Origin: Fibrobacter sp. UBA4297
GTDB taxonomy: Bacteria > Fibrobacterota > Fibrobacteria > Fibrobacterales > Fibrobacteraceae
NCBI RefSeq assembly: GCF_002394865.1
Contig: NZ_DGUZ01000013.1
Span: 35,656-99,655, forward strand
DNA length: 64,000 nt
Reading direction: 5' to 3'
Positions 33,733 to 42,384 of the stretch are shown piece by piece. The translations under genes and the position numbers were made by a program. How positions within the stretch are numbered: the first letter of the stretch is position 1; every line of letters starts with the position of its first letter. The notes below the pieces were generated by a model. The model had not been told where the DNA came from. It saw nothing but the letters and a program-made list of their open reading frames with translations, and did no database searches.

Positions 33733-35915
33733 TCGTCAGCCTCCTCGTTTACAAACAAATTTTTGAGATTTTCAATTTGTTCTATCTTTTCAATCATCTG
33801 TTTTAACGTAAAAATACTCGGCAAAGGCACGTCATGTTTTTGATTTACTCGTTTTAGGCAAGTTTCTTTTAAATCATCCAAAAACTTTTTCTCTTTTTTT
33901 AAATCATAATCCTTGGGAATATTCAAATAACGATGTTCCATTATTTGGAGTATTTCATGCTTCTTATAACTTTCAAGCAAACAGAAATTATCAACAAATT
34001 TTTTTACATCTACCATAAACCACTGGAAATCCGTTTCAGAGTGAGATATGTGCTGAATAGTATTACAAGCCTGGTTAAAAGCGTTGATATCCTCAGATGT
34101 CAAATCCTTGAAAAATTGAGATTCACTTTTTGCAAAAATATTTGTTCTTTCGTTGAAAATCGCTAGCAACCGATTTCTAAAAGAGTCCAGCAAAACTTTA
34201 TCGTTTTCTTCAAGAGAATAATTTCGCACTAATGAATCAATGCTTATAATTTTTCCAAACTCTATTGCGTCAGAATGATTGTCTAAATATTGGTTCAATA
34301 ATTGTTTGGCGTCAATGTTTACAGATGCTTCTTTTGCCACCAAATTCAAAATAGCAAAAAGTTTCATTAGTAAAGTTGGATCTTTAATCAGTTTTTCATT
34401 ATCATTGTTCTCGCAATTCAACGATTCCTTTATTGCATTATAACATTCCGTCGCTTGTTCATCAGACAAGCTCCACCACGATTCACACATCAAACCAATC
34501 AAATATATTGGTCTCCCTGCAAACCAACTAGATGAACGGATATCATTAAAGGTTTTTTCTCTATCAAAATAATTCAGCATTAACCATTCCCGCATTGGGA
34601 ATTCATCAATAGTATAAAAACTATAACATACCTTTACAAAACAATGCCAATTTGATAAAGAATTTTCCTTTGACGGAAATTCATGATTTTGCAATTTTAG
34701 GCCAGTCCAAGCAGGTCGGTTGTCACCGATTGTATTGGCATCTAAAATTCCAATAGTTGCGCCATACTTCATTATTAGAAAATAACGAAGAAAACGTTTA
34801 AGATAGCCCAATTCTTTTGATTTTGGAGAAAGAATTAATTCACCTAAAGTTGGTGCAAAATAACAACATAAATGATTAAAGTCTTTTATTGTTTGTTTTA
34901 ATGCACGATAATTTCGATTAGGCATTTTCAGGACATATTCTTTCATCTGTTCTTGATCAAATCTATTCTGTTCCGATTGTTGTAAGGATAAGTCTTCTTC
35001 TATTTTTGAATATTTATTTTTTGCATTATCAAAAGCTGAAAACATTTCATATAGTATGCCCCGATTTTCCCACCATGCATTCTTTATTTTGGAATCAATT
35101 TCAAGGCATCCATTTTCAGGATTTAGCCATGCATTTACAACATCTTCTACAGACGTTTGTATTTGAAATTCTTTGCCAATGACCTTTTCTTTGGTGCTGG
35201 ACAAATGATGAAGTGTAGATTTGTCTTCCTGACATTTTTGCGCTTCTTCCCATTTATCTTTGTCAGCGAGTAAAATGCAAGGAACATGTAGATGCTCTAC
35301 ATATTCGTTCAAATAGCCCAACAATTCAGGAAGTGGCATATCAGCACGTTCGACATCATCGAAAATGACAATCAACCTTTTCTTTTTATTTTTTATTTCA
35401 TCGATAAAATCAGATGTAAATACATCTTTGTTCTTTTTTCTAGAGAAAAATTTTTTGAAAAAATTGCCAAGAGCGTTTCCTGTCGCAACCCCTGCTGGAA
35501 CGGCATATGGAGCCACAGAACCTACCGTGGCTATTGTTGTCGTTGCGGCAATTGCTGTACCAACAGCTATTCCCGCCAAGTTACTCACTAGCGAAATTGC
35601 ATCTGGCAAATATTCAAAATTTTTTGAATTTATTTTCGGATGTAGAATTCGTTCAATATTTTCATTTATATCATCACGATTTTTTGCTCCAAATAGGCTG
35701 ACATAAACAACCGTATATTTCTCAAAGCCAGTCAACCAATCAAATATTTTAACAACATCTTTTCCCGCTGCACCATTTTTTTCTAGGAACTGTCTAATAA
35801 AATATGTCTTGCCAGAGCCCCAACAGCCTGTAATCAACACAGCATAGTCGGGAGACTGCTCCTTGTTCAGGTAGTAGTCTAAGAATTCTTCAATGTGCTT
35901 GTTGCTATTCTCCAT
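33729..35915 (-). CDS. KAP-family P-loop NTPase with membrane insert
   Basis: Starts at ATG 35915 (728 residues), 11 nt inside the dprA-like gene; a TTG at 35927 is an alternative. Walker A GCWGSGKT is at 30-37, a Gly/Ala-rich hydrophobic insert at about 105-150 would cross the membrane once or as a hairpin, and Walker B RLIVIFDDVERAD is at about 181-193. This order (Walker A, membrane insert, Walker B) defines KAP NTPases. The long C-terminal part (about 290-728) is helical with no recognised domain and may hold a sensor or effector. KAP proteins recur in phage-defence loci. It overlaps hsdS by 4 nt and is clearly AT-rich. Confidence 0.85.
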   Translation of the reverse strand: MENSNKHIEEFLDYYLNKEQSPDYAVLITGCWGSGKTYFIRQFLEKNGAAGKDVVKIFDWLTGFEKYTVVYVSLFGAKNRDDINENIERILHPKINSKNFEYLPDAISLVSNLAGIAVGTAIAATTTIATVGSVAPYAVPAGVATGNALGNFFKKFFSRKKNKDVFTSDFIDEIKNKKKRLIVIFDDVERADMPLPELLGYLNEYVEHLHVPCILLADKDKWEEAQKCQEDKSTLHHLSSTKEKVIGKEFQIQTSVEDVVNAWLNPENGCLEIDSKIKNAWWENRGILYEMFSAFDNAKNKYSKIEEDLSLQQSEQNRFDQEQMKEYVLKMPNRNYRALKQTIKDFNHLCCYFAPTLGELILSPKSKELGYLKRFLRYFLIMKYGATIGILDANTIGDNRPAWTGLKLQNHEFPSKENSLSNWHCFVKVCYSFYTIDEFPMREWLMLNYFDREKTFNDIRSSSWFAGRPIYLIGLMCESWWSLSDEQATECYNAIKESLNCENNDNEKLIKDPTLLMKLFAILNLVAKEASVNIDAKQLLNQYLDNHSDAIEFGKIISIDSLVRNYSLEENDKVLLDSFRNRLLAIFNERTNIFAKSESQFFKDLTSEDINAFNQACNTIQHISHSETDFQWFMVDVKKFVDNFCLLESYKKHEILQIMEHRYLNIPKDYDLKKEKKFLDDLKETCLKRVNQKHDVPLPSIFTLKQMIEKIEQIENLKNLFVNEEADE

Positions 35916-36900
35916 CTCCGCCCCCAAATAAGTCTAGCGTTTCTGAATCTTTTTTCTTTTTTGTGCTGTATTTTGCCTTTTTCTCCGAAACATGCTGTAA
36001 AGGCGGAATAGTCTTCGCTAGTTCAATGATATTGTCTTCTATTTTTATGGGGATGCATCCTTTTTCTATAAGTGCTTTGTTAGCATTTTTTTCGTCTGCA
36101 CCGGGCTCGCGGATAAAAATCTTCCTACCGCGTTTCAGACCTTCCATAACGCCAGACCACGTGCCACCACCATTATTCGATTCTGCAACATAGATTTCAT
36201 CGGCCATGCCATAAATCAGCGTGTTTCTGTCCATCGCTAACCAAGTGGACCAAGGCATTTTCGGGGCATACGCACTTACCACCAGCACTTTGCCTTCTAC
36301 GATTTGCCTGTAGTACTGCTTAAAACCGATCGAGAAAGTCAATATTCCTTGCGGCAATACGATTATGCTAGAGCCTTCCGCTTTGACAGCAGCATCCAAT
36401 GCTTCGCGATCGACACCCTTGGCAAAGCCGCTTACAACAACCTTGCCTTCTTCGGCAACTTTTTTTGAAATTTTTCGAGTGAAGTCAATTGAAATTTCAC
36501 TGGCTGCGCGGGCACCGACAACGGCTGCTGTCGGCTGGTTCAACAAAGCGATGTTCCCCTTTGCATAAAGCAAAACAGGGCAACCGTTCATTTTCAGGTT
36601 CTTCTTAAGTGTCTGCGGGAATTCTGGCGACATGGAAGGAATTAGCGAATACCCCTGATTGATTAGGTTTTCTGCCATAAAGGCGTTATTGGGCAGCTGT
36701 TCTTTTGCTCTCGAAAGGGCGTCAATATCCTTGATATCAAGACCGAGTTCGGAATTCCACTCAGATTCGTTCAGACCAAAAAAGTCAATAACCGTCTTTT
36801 TTTGCTTATGGCACCAGCTGAGTATATCGTTTTTTACCGCAGTCTTGATTGCAGCGTGGGCAAGGGCCATCCAGTAGGCATATTCGTTCAGATTGTTCAT
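35905..36900 (-). CDS. DprA-like (SLOG) protein coupled to RecQ-PRTase
   Basis: A 331-residue protein with a DprA core: CPVLLYAKGNIALL then AAVVGARAAS (about 126-134) and VVVSGFAKGVDREALDAAV (154-172), the last with the SGGA.G.D-type nucleotide-binding loop, and DRNTLIYGMADEIYVAES. It lacks the standard ComF/competence context and instead overlaps the RecQ-PRTase gene by 4 nt. In ShosTA-type systems a DprA-like protein neutralises a phosphoribosyltransferase toxin, so it may be the antitoxin half here; that is inference. Confidence 0.85.
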   Translation of the reverse strand: MNNLNEYAYWMALAHAAIKTAVKNDILSWCHKQKKTVIDFFGLNESEWNSELGLDIKDIDALSRAKEQLPNNAFMAENLINQGYSLIPSMSPEFPQTLKKNLKMNGCPVLLYAKGNIALLNQPTAAVVGARAASEISIDFTRKISKKVAEEGKVVVSGFAKGVDREALDAAVKAEGSSIIVLPQGILTFSIGFKQYYRQIVEGKVLVVSAYAPKMPWSTWLAMDRNTLIYGMADEIYVAESNNGGGTWSGVMEGLKRGRKIFIREPGADEKNANKALIEKGCIPIKIEDNIIELAKTIPPLQHVSEKKAKYSTKKKKDSETLDLFGGGDGE

Positions 36901-38930
36901 AAATCGCCTCCAACGGTTTTAGCGATAACTACCGGAGTTATGGTTGCAGCACCTTTTTCTTTCAACATTTTTGCAATCTCGTTCAATGTCGCACCACTAT
37001 CATAGATATCATCTAGCAAAAGAACGTTTTTCCCTTCGAGTATTTCGGGCGAATCGAAGTCGAACGCATCTTCCACATTTTTTCTTTTCAAAATAGCATT
37101 CTGGGGAATCTTCTGTGCCGTTGTCTGTCTCATCTTTTTAAGATTATGGCATACGGGAACGCCCAACAATTCGCCAACTTTTACAGCCAAGTTCTTGACC
37201 AGGTCACCCGATTCAGTCGGCGGGACATAAAGCAGCATATCTATCTTGTTGCCCATCATCTTCTTTTGGATCATTCGCGCCATTCGCCGAACGATATCAT
37301 CCGGGAAATCTCCCGCACCTTCGTATTTGCAATTATGCACTATCTGGCCTATTTCGCCATCTTCTAGGGAATAATTAGCCAACGCAAATCCAAGCTCAAG
37401 TTTGGAGGATTTCTTCTTTGCTATTTCCGGAAAATAGTCCTGCTTGAAATTACGCAGCTGGAGCCAAGTCTCTTCGGAATAGCGTTTTGGCATATAGTCC
37501 ACCAGATTGGTGTTATCACAATTTTTAGAAGGTACCGTTATCGTGTCACCGAGATACTTGCGGAGATAATCCATGCGGGGAGCCGATGTTTCGATATAGC
37601 CCATCATGGCGTCCAAATCGTTCATCTTGGATTGACGAAGTTCCTCAAAAGATCTTGTATCAAGTTCAGGTGCGTCAAACCGATATTCGTATTTACCTTT
37701 TTCATTGCGCACGGCGATTTTCTGTTCGAGCAAGTCAGCAAGAATTGTCCTTACGGGAGTCTGCCTCATATTCAATTCGCGCATTACGTCCCGTTCGCCA
37801 AGGGGAGCATTTTTCAAGGCGTTTATAACGCGTCCGTAATCTGCCGTTTTGGGTTTTGCTCCGTTGATAAAACTGAGGGGCAACATTTTGTCGTAAGGAA
37901 CTCCGTCTTTATCCACATTCTCGTTGTAAAACAGAATGATGTCTGAAGGCTTGCCGTCACGACCAGCACGACCGATTTCTTGGTAATAATGAATTGGGGA
38001 CTGCGGCATCTGCGTATGGATGATGAATCGGATATCCGGCTTGTCTATGCCCATACCCAAAGCATTCGTTGCGACAATAGCCTTCCAGCGGTTTTCTTTA
38101 AGCCCCTGTTCTATCCGAATCCGGTCTTCGCCCTCCAAAGAGGCGTTATACATTTCAGCATTTATTCCTACAAACTTCAACCAGTCCGCATATATTTGCG
38201 TGTTGACGCGAGTTCCCGTATAAATAAGGCCAGAACCATCGCAATGCTGCAAGTATTCTGCAATGCGGATTTTCTTTTCGTTTTCCGATTTGACTTTAAC
38301 AACAAACAGGCGAAGATTCTCTCGCAGGAGGTTGCCGCGCAAGACAGTCATGTTCTTGCCGATTTGCTCCTGGATATCGTTCTGGACACGCTCCGTCGCT
38401 GTTGCCGTCACAGCCAACACAGGGACGTTTTCAGGCAAGATTCTAACAAGGTCAACAATACGTCGAAAATCCGGGCGAAAATCATGCCCCCATTGCGAAA
38501 TGCAATGAGCCTCATCAACAACGACCATGGCCACCTTGATTTCACGAACGGTTTCCTGCCATGAGAGGTTGCCTTGGCGTTCGGGAGCAATATAGAGAAT
38601 CTTTATATTTCCATTCTTTGCATCTTCAAGAATCTGTTCGTTTTCTTCGGGAGTCTGGTTCGAGTTGATGCACTTAGCGACAATTCCTTTCTCATTGAGT
38701 GAATTCACTTGGTCACGCATCAAGGCAATCAATGGGGAAAAGACAATTGTGAGGCCATCAAGTTGTGTTGCCGGGAACTGGTAACAGAGAGACTTGCCAA
38801 AGCCAGTCTTTTGAATCATCAAGACGCGTTCATTATTTAAAATTTTTTTAATCGCCGCCCACTGTGCGTCGTAAAAATGGGCGAATCCAAAGATTTCCTT
38901 TAACTTTTGCTCAGCTTCTTGACGGTTCAT
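36897..38930 (-). CDS. RecQ-type helicase fused to a phosphoribosyltransferase
   Basis: 677 residues. Residues 1-340 form a RecQ helicase: motif I KTGFGKS (41-47), DEAHCISQWGHDFRP (139-153), VTATAT (174-179) and QEIGRAGRDG (317-326). A linker (about 370-505) has a winged-helix-like part but no classical RQC zinc cysteines or HRDC domain that I can see. The C-terminus (about 510-677) is a type I phosphoribosyltransferase with PRPP loop VLLLDDIYDSGATLN (636-650), as in ComF/ShosT. It overlaps both neighbours by 4 nt. Pairing with a DprA-like gene resembles ShosTA, with a helicase added to the PRTase. Confidence 0.9.
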   Translation of the reverse strand: MNRQEAEQKLKEIFGFAHFYDAQWAAIKKILNNERVLMIQKTGFGKSLCYQFPATQLDGLTIVFSPLIALMRDQVNSLNEKGIVAKCINSNQTPEENEQILEDAKNGNIKILYIAPERQGNLSWQETVREIKVAMVVVDEAHCISQWGHDFRPDFRRIVDLVRILPENVPVLAVTATATERVQNDIQEQIGKNMTVLRGNLLRENLRLFVVKVKSENEKKIRIAEYLQHCDGSGLIYTGTRVNTQIYADWLKFVGINAEMYNASLEGEDRIRIEQGLKENRWKAIVATNALGMGIDKPDIRFIIHTQMPQSPIHYYQEIGRAGRDGKPSDIILFYNENVDKDGVPYDKMLPLSFINGAKPKTADYGRVINALKNAPLGERDVMRELNMRQTPVRTILADLLEQKIAVRNEKGKYEYRFDAPELDTRSFEELRQSKMNDLDAMMGYIETSAPRMDYLRKYLGDTITVPSKNCDNTNLVDYMPKRYSEETWLQLRNFKQDYFPEIAKKKSSKLELGFALANYSLEDGEIGQIVHNCKYEGAGDFPDDIVRRMARMIQKKMMGNKIDMLLYVPPTESGDLVKNLAVKVGELLGVPVCHNLKKMRQTTAQKIPQNAILKRKNVEDAFDFDSPEILEGKNVLLLDDIYDSGATLNEIAKMLKEKGAATITPVVIAKTVGGDL

Positions 38931-39148
38931 TTTTTACTCCCATATTTTTTACCCAATGGCCATTTTTTCGCAAAAAGCCCAAACTTTTGGTTAAACGTAT
39001 CGAATTCGGTACGTTTAAAACAGATGTCATCTGGTGAAGTCACAAATTGTGACTTCATGATCACCATATTGCCAATGCCGGCAAAATGGTCCCCAAATGT
39101 TTTGTTGACGCCAACAAGACATTCTCTTTTTTCGCACACAACCATCAT
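38927..39148 (-). CDS. Small coupled ORF of unknown function (73 aa)
   Basis: The frame starts (MMVVCEKRECL) 5 nt after the ORF6N gene stop with AGAAGGTG upstream, and its TGA overlaps the recQ start (ATGA). This perfect fit supports a real gene. It is basic at the C-terminus (KKWPLGKKYGSKK). A short stretch KSQFVTSPDD resembles RSQFATLN of the upstream ORF6N protein, and both are encoded by a palindromic sequence. No domain is recognised. Confidence 0.55.
   Translation of the reverse strand: MMVVCEKRECLVGVNKTFGDHFAGIGNMVIMKSQFVTSPDDICFKRTEFDTFNQKFGLFAKKWPLGKKYGSKK
39035..39057. repeat. 23-bp perfect palindrome inside the small ORF
   Basis: Arms TGAAGTCACAA / TTGTGACTTCA around a single A. 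Shares the core GTCRCAAATTGYGAC with the palindrome at 39811-39839. Confidence 0.8.
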
Positions 39149-39153
39149 GCTCT

Positions 39154-40065
39154 TTACACCTTCTCCAAAATATCAGCGATAAACTTGGAATCCAACAATT
39201 CAAAAGCAAAGCACTTCTTGCCCAAATCCTTCAGCGATGCTCCAATATGGTACAAAATTTTCCCGTCAATGATCATAAAACGGTCATGCATCTTTTCTGT
39301 ATATTTCAAATCAAGTTGCGGATACTGCTCGTTGAATTTCTTCACATCCTGCTCTTTCAATTTTGCCTTTGAAGACGTGTAAATCTTTACCGTGACTCCT
39401 TCTTTTTTCGTCACGAGCCGTTCAAGAACAGACAAGTCAACATAGCCATCAATCAACACAATTTCTTTTTTTGCTTGAGCAATAAAATTTTCAAATTTTG
39501 CATACGCATCGAAAATTTGGCCTTGAAAAAAGATTCCTTGGGTATTATCAATTGAATATTTGTCCATTCGGCAAAACAGCTCGTTTATTTTCTTGTCTGA
39601 TTCAACCTGACGCATTTCAAGTGAATCAAGGCGGTTAAAAACCTGTGCATTTGCCAACAAGAACTTCCGCATGGCAACAAAGGCTTTCATAATCTGGACA
39701 CTAGCTTTCACTGCCGTTTCACTTTTCAACACCGCAGAAAGCATCGCGACGCCCTGCTCGGTAAAAACATAGGGCATATATTTAATGTTCGAACCACGTT
39801 TTTTTTCAATGTTCAAGGTCGCAAATTGCGACCTTGAACGATTATCGAAAGGCAATGCCGTTGTTTGCGACATTAAATCCTGAAGTTCTACAACTGACAG
39901 CTGGAAACAGAATTCTTTCGGAAAACGCTCAATATTACGTTTGACTTGCTCATTCAAACGTTTAGTTTCAACGCCATACAATTCTGCTATATCGCGGTCA
40001 ATCATCACCTGTTGACCACGCACAGCAACAATTTTGTTCTGTATTACGGAGATTTCGTTTTCCAT
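39154..40065 (-). CDS. ORF6N domain protein with PLD-like C-terminus
   Basis: A 303-residue protein. The first 110 residues are an ORF6N (KilA-N-related DNA-binding) domain: VRGQQVMIDRDIAELYGVET, NIERFPKEFCFQLS, and YMPYVFTEQGVAMLSAVL. A coiled region follows, and the C-terminus (about 175-303) resembles a phospholipase D-like half (EIVLIDGYVDLSVLERL, HDRFMIIDGKILYHIGASL) with one HxD-type motif, so it may dimerise to bind or cut nucleic acid. Similar genes are often found inside type I restriction operons; their role is unsettled. It lies 6 nt after hsdM. Confidence 0.85.
   Translation of the reverse strand: MENEISVIQNKIVAVRGQQVMIDRDIAELYGVETKRLNEQVKRNIERFPKEFCFQLSVVELQDLMSQTTALPFDNRSRSQFATLNIEKKRGSNIKYMPYVFTEQGVAMLSAVLKSETAVKASVQIMKAFVAMRKFLLANAQVFNRLDSLEMRQVESDKKINELFCRMDKYSIDNTQGIFFQGQIFDAYAKFENFIAQAKKEIVLIDGYVDLSVLERLVTKKEGVTVKIYTSSKAKLKEQDVKKFNEQYPQLDLKYTEKMHDRFMIIDGKILYHIGASLKDLGKKCFAFELLDSKFIADILEKV
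39811..39839. repeat. 29-bp perfect palindrome inside the ORF6N gene
   Basis: Arms GTTCAAGGTCGCAA / TTGCGACCTTGAAC around a single A. It encodes RSQFAT in the ORF6N domain. Confidence 0.8.
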
Positions 40066-40071
40066 TTTCTC

Positions 40072-41625
40072 CTATCCCCGCTTAATCTCCTTCAGTTTTT
40101 GGGCCATCTGCTTACGGACTTCGGCGAGTTCCTTTTCAAGACGGTCGATATCCTTCTGCACCGCATCCACATCTATCGGGGCTTCTTCTTCGAAGGTATC
40201 CACGTAGCGCGGAATATTCAGGTTGTAGTCGTTTTCCTTGATTTCGTCGAGGGTCGCCACGTAACTGTACTTTTCTTCACCGCCAAAACTCAAATCTTCA
40301 AGATACGTCTTGTAGGTTTCTACAATTTTTTCAACATCCTGTTCTCGGAGAGCATTCTGATTCTTTCCCTTTTCGTAATGCTCGTCGCCGCTGGCATCGA
40401 TAAACAGCACGCGATTGCTGGCACCACGACTTTTGCGGAATACTAGAATGCACGCAGGAATACTCGTTCCATAGAACAGGTTCGCCGGGAGTCCGATAAC
40501 CGCATCCAAGAAGTTGAACTTCTCGATAATCGTCTGGCGAATCTTACCCTCGCTTGCACCACGGAACAGCACGCCATGCGGAAGCACAATGCCCATACGG
40601 CCCGTCGCGTCATCGAGGCTATGGAGGAAATGCATCACGAAGGCGTAATCACCCTTGGATGTCGGCGGAACGCCCCAGTCAAAACGCTTATACGGATCGA
40701 GGTCGGCGGACATTTTCGCCTTCTTGTCGTTCTCGGACGCATCGCCCAAGAAGCCGCTATCCCATTTGTCCAAGGAGAAGGGCGGATTGGCCACGATGCA
40801 TTGGAATTTCATCAAGTGATCGTTTTCGATATTGCCTGGATTTGAGAGTGTGTCGCCCTGCCAAATCACGGCATCGTCAACTCCGTGCAAGAACATGTTC
40901 ATGCGGCAGAGAGCCCAAGTCTGCATGTTCTGTTCCTGGCCGTAAATACGAGCCTTGCGGTTCTTGATTTGCGCAAATGCCTTGAGCAGCAAGCCTCCGC
41001 TTCCGCAGGTGCCGTCGTAAATGCGGTCGTTTTCCTTGGGCTTCACCAAGCGCGCGACAAGTTCAGAAACCTTGTTCGGGGTGTAGAATTCGCCGCCTTT
41101 CTTGCCCGCATCCGATGCAAAGTTTGCAATCATGTATTCGTAGGCATCGCCGATAATATCGGCATTGTCCAACTGCGACGGGCGCAAGTCAAGGTCATTA
41201 AAATCTTCAAGAAGGTTTTTTAATACGGCATTTTTTTCCTTAACATCACCAAGATTCACTGACGAATTGTAATCAATCGCCCGAAACACATTATGCAACT
41301 TTGCGCTATTACTGTTCTCAATTGCGGCTAATGCCACATTAATCTTTTCTCCAATTTTATTATCGTTTCTGTTCTTATACAGATAATCAAATGTAGAGGC
41401 TTCGTCCAATACAAAGCGCTCTCGGCTCATGGCGCGCGCCACTCGCTGCTTGTCGCCCTTGTACTGTTTCTCGTATTTCTCTCGGGTTTCCTTATATACA
41501 TCGCTCAGATACTTCACGAAAAGCATCGGCAGAATATATTCCATGTAAAGCGAACTATTGATTTTCCCGCGGAAACTGTCGCATGCGTTCCAGAGGACTT
41601 TTTCGATGTTTTGTTTTGTCGTCAT
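40072..41625 (-). CDS. hsdM: Type I restriction DNA methyltransferase HsdM
   Basis: A 517-residue N6-adenine methyltransferase. The N-terminal helical domain (NACDSFRGKINSSLYMEYILPM) is followed by SAM motif I IYDGTCGSGGLLLKAF (about 205-220), motif IV CIVANPPFSLDKW (about 273-285) and a C-terminal coil (VDAVQKDIDRLEKELAEVRK). As a dimer with HsdS it methylates the target adenines and forms the restriction complex with HsdR. It starts 2 nt after the half-size HsdS gene. Confidence 0.95.
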   Translation of the reverse strand: MTTKQNIEKVLWNACDSFRGKINSSLYMEYILPMLFVKYLSDVYKETREKYEKQYKGDKQRVARAMSRERFVLDEASTFDYLYKNRNDNKIGEKINVALAAIENSNSAKLHNVFRAIDYNSSVNLGDVKEKNAVLKNLLEDFNDLDLRPSQLDNADIIGDAYEYMIANFASDAGKKGGEFYTPNKVSELVARLVKPKENDRIYDGTCGSGGLLLKAFAQIKNRKARIYGQEQNMQTWALCRMNMFLHGVDDAVIWQGDTLSNPGNIENDHLMKFQCIVANPPFSLDKWDSGFLGDASENDKKAKMSADLDPYKRFDWGVPPTSKGDYAFVMHFLHSLDDATGRMGIVLPHGVLFRGASEGKIRQTIIEKFNFLDAVIGLPANLFYGTSIPACILVFRKSRGASNRVLFIDASGDEHYEKGKNQNALREQDVEKIVETYKTYLEDLSFGGEEKYSYVATLDEIKENDYNLNIPRYVDTFEEEAPIDVDAVQKDIDRLEKELAEVRKQMAQKLKEIKRG

Positions 41626-41627
41626 TG

Positions 41628-42224
41628 CTATTTTCCTTTACTTAAACTTTTGTACGCATTGACCATTATCGCCATGTTCAATTCCGCTTTCGCCCTCGCG
41701 AGTTCCGAAAGCAGGGCCTGTTCCCTTTCCGAAAGCTTCAGGATTGCACCGATCAACCGCTGCTTTTCTAGCGGGATGATGTCGATTTTCAAATCGTTGA
41801 AGAAACTGGAATTGATTGTGCCGAACGCGATGGTTCCGCTTACATTCTGGTAGATTTGCTTCAACGTGGATTGCTGGCGCAAAATCCACAGCACATAAGC
41901 AGGATCCACCTTCGACTTGTCAACTCGGATGATAGCGAAATGCGACGGCACCACATAGCTGGTCGATTCATTGCTGACCAAGGCCGCCGTGTAGGGGGCA
42001 CTAAGACGAACCAGGATGTCGTCCTGCTGGGTCAAAAACTCCTGTTTCAGTTCGTCGTTGGCGGCGTAGGGTTCGGCAAGGCCCACGTCCAAGACGCCTG
42101 GCTCCTTGATGCAGCGCAGGCTGAGCAGGCGATATTCCCGAAAATCGCCGTTTTCGGGCCCTTTTGCCTGTTTTCGGGCCGTAACCAACCCTGTTCTTAT
42201 ATTCGAAACTTCCTTTAAAAACAT
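41628..42224 (-). CDS. Half-size HsdS-like specificity protein, operon leader gene
   Basis: A 198-residue single target-recognition domain: LSLRCIKEPGVLD, DDILVRLSAPYTAALV, YVLWILRQQSTLKQIYQNVSG, then NDLKIDIIPLEKQRLIGAIL and a terminal helix. This is one TRD plus one conserved helix, half of a usual HsdS. Half-size S subunits can dimerise to read a palindromic bipartite site. It shows no close likeness to either TRD of the full HsdS. It is the first gene after the promoter and has no strong ribosome site. Confidence 0.75.
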   Translation of the reverse strand: MFLKEVSNIRTGLVTARKQAKGPENGDFREYRLLSLRCIKEPGVLDVGLAEPYAANDELKQEFLTQQDDILVRLSAPYTAALVSNESTSYVVPSHFAIIRVDKSKVDPAYVLWILRQQSTLKQIYQNVSGTIAFGTINSSFFNDLKIDIIPLEKQRLIGAILKLSEREQALLSELARAKAELNMAIMVNAYKSLSKGK

Positions 42225-42257
42225 TTTGCAACGGTTGTTTTGTGATTACGCAATGGT

Positions 42258-42286
42258 AATATAAGTTAATTCGGTCAAGAATGCAA
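42258..42286 (-). promoter_or_regulatory. Promoter of the restriction/defence operon
   Basis: TTGCAT (42286-42281) and TATATT (42263-42258) on the minus strand with exactly 17 bp between them, about 34 bp before the first start codon. The predicted leader is short. Confidence 0.6.
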
Positions 42287-42384
42287 TAGTTTTTTTGAAG
42301 ATTTTTTTGTTATGGAGGATTTGTGATTTATTTTGGGGCGATTGTAGCGAAAGTCTAACGCATTCCCCCACCAATTTATAAAAA

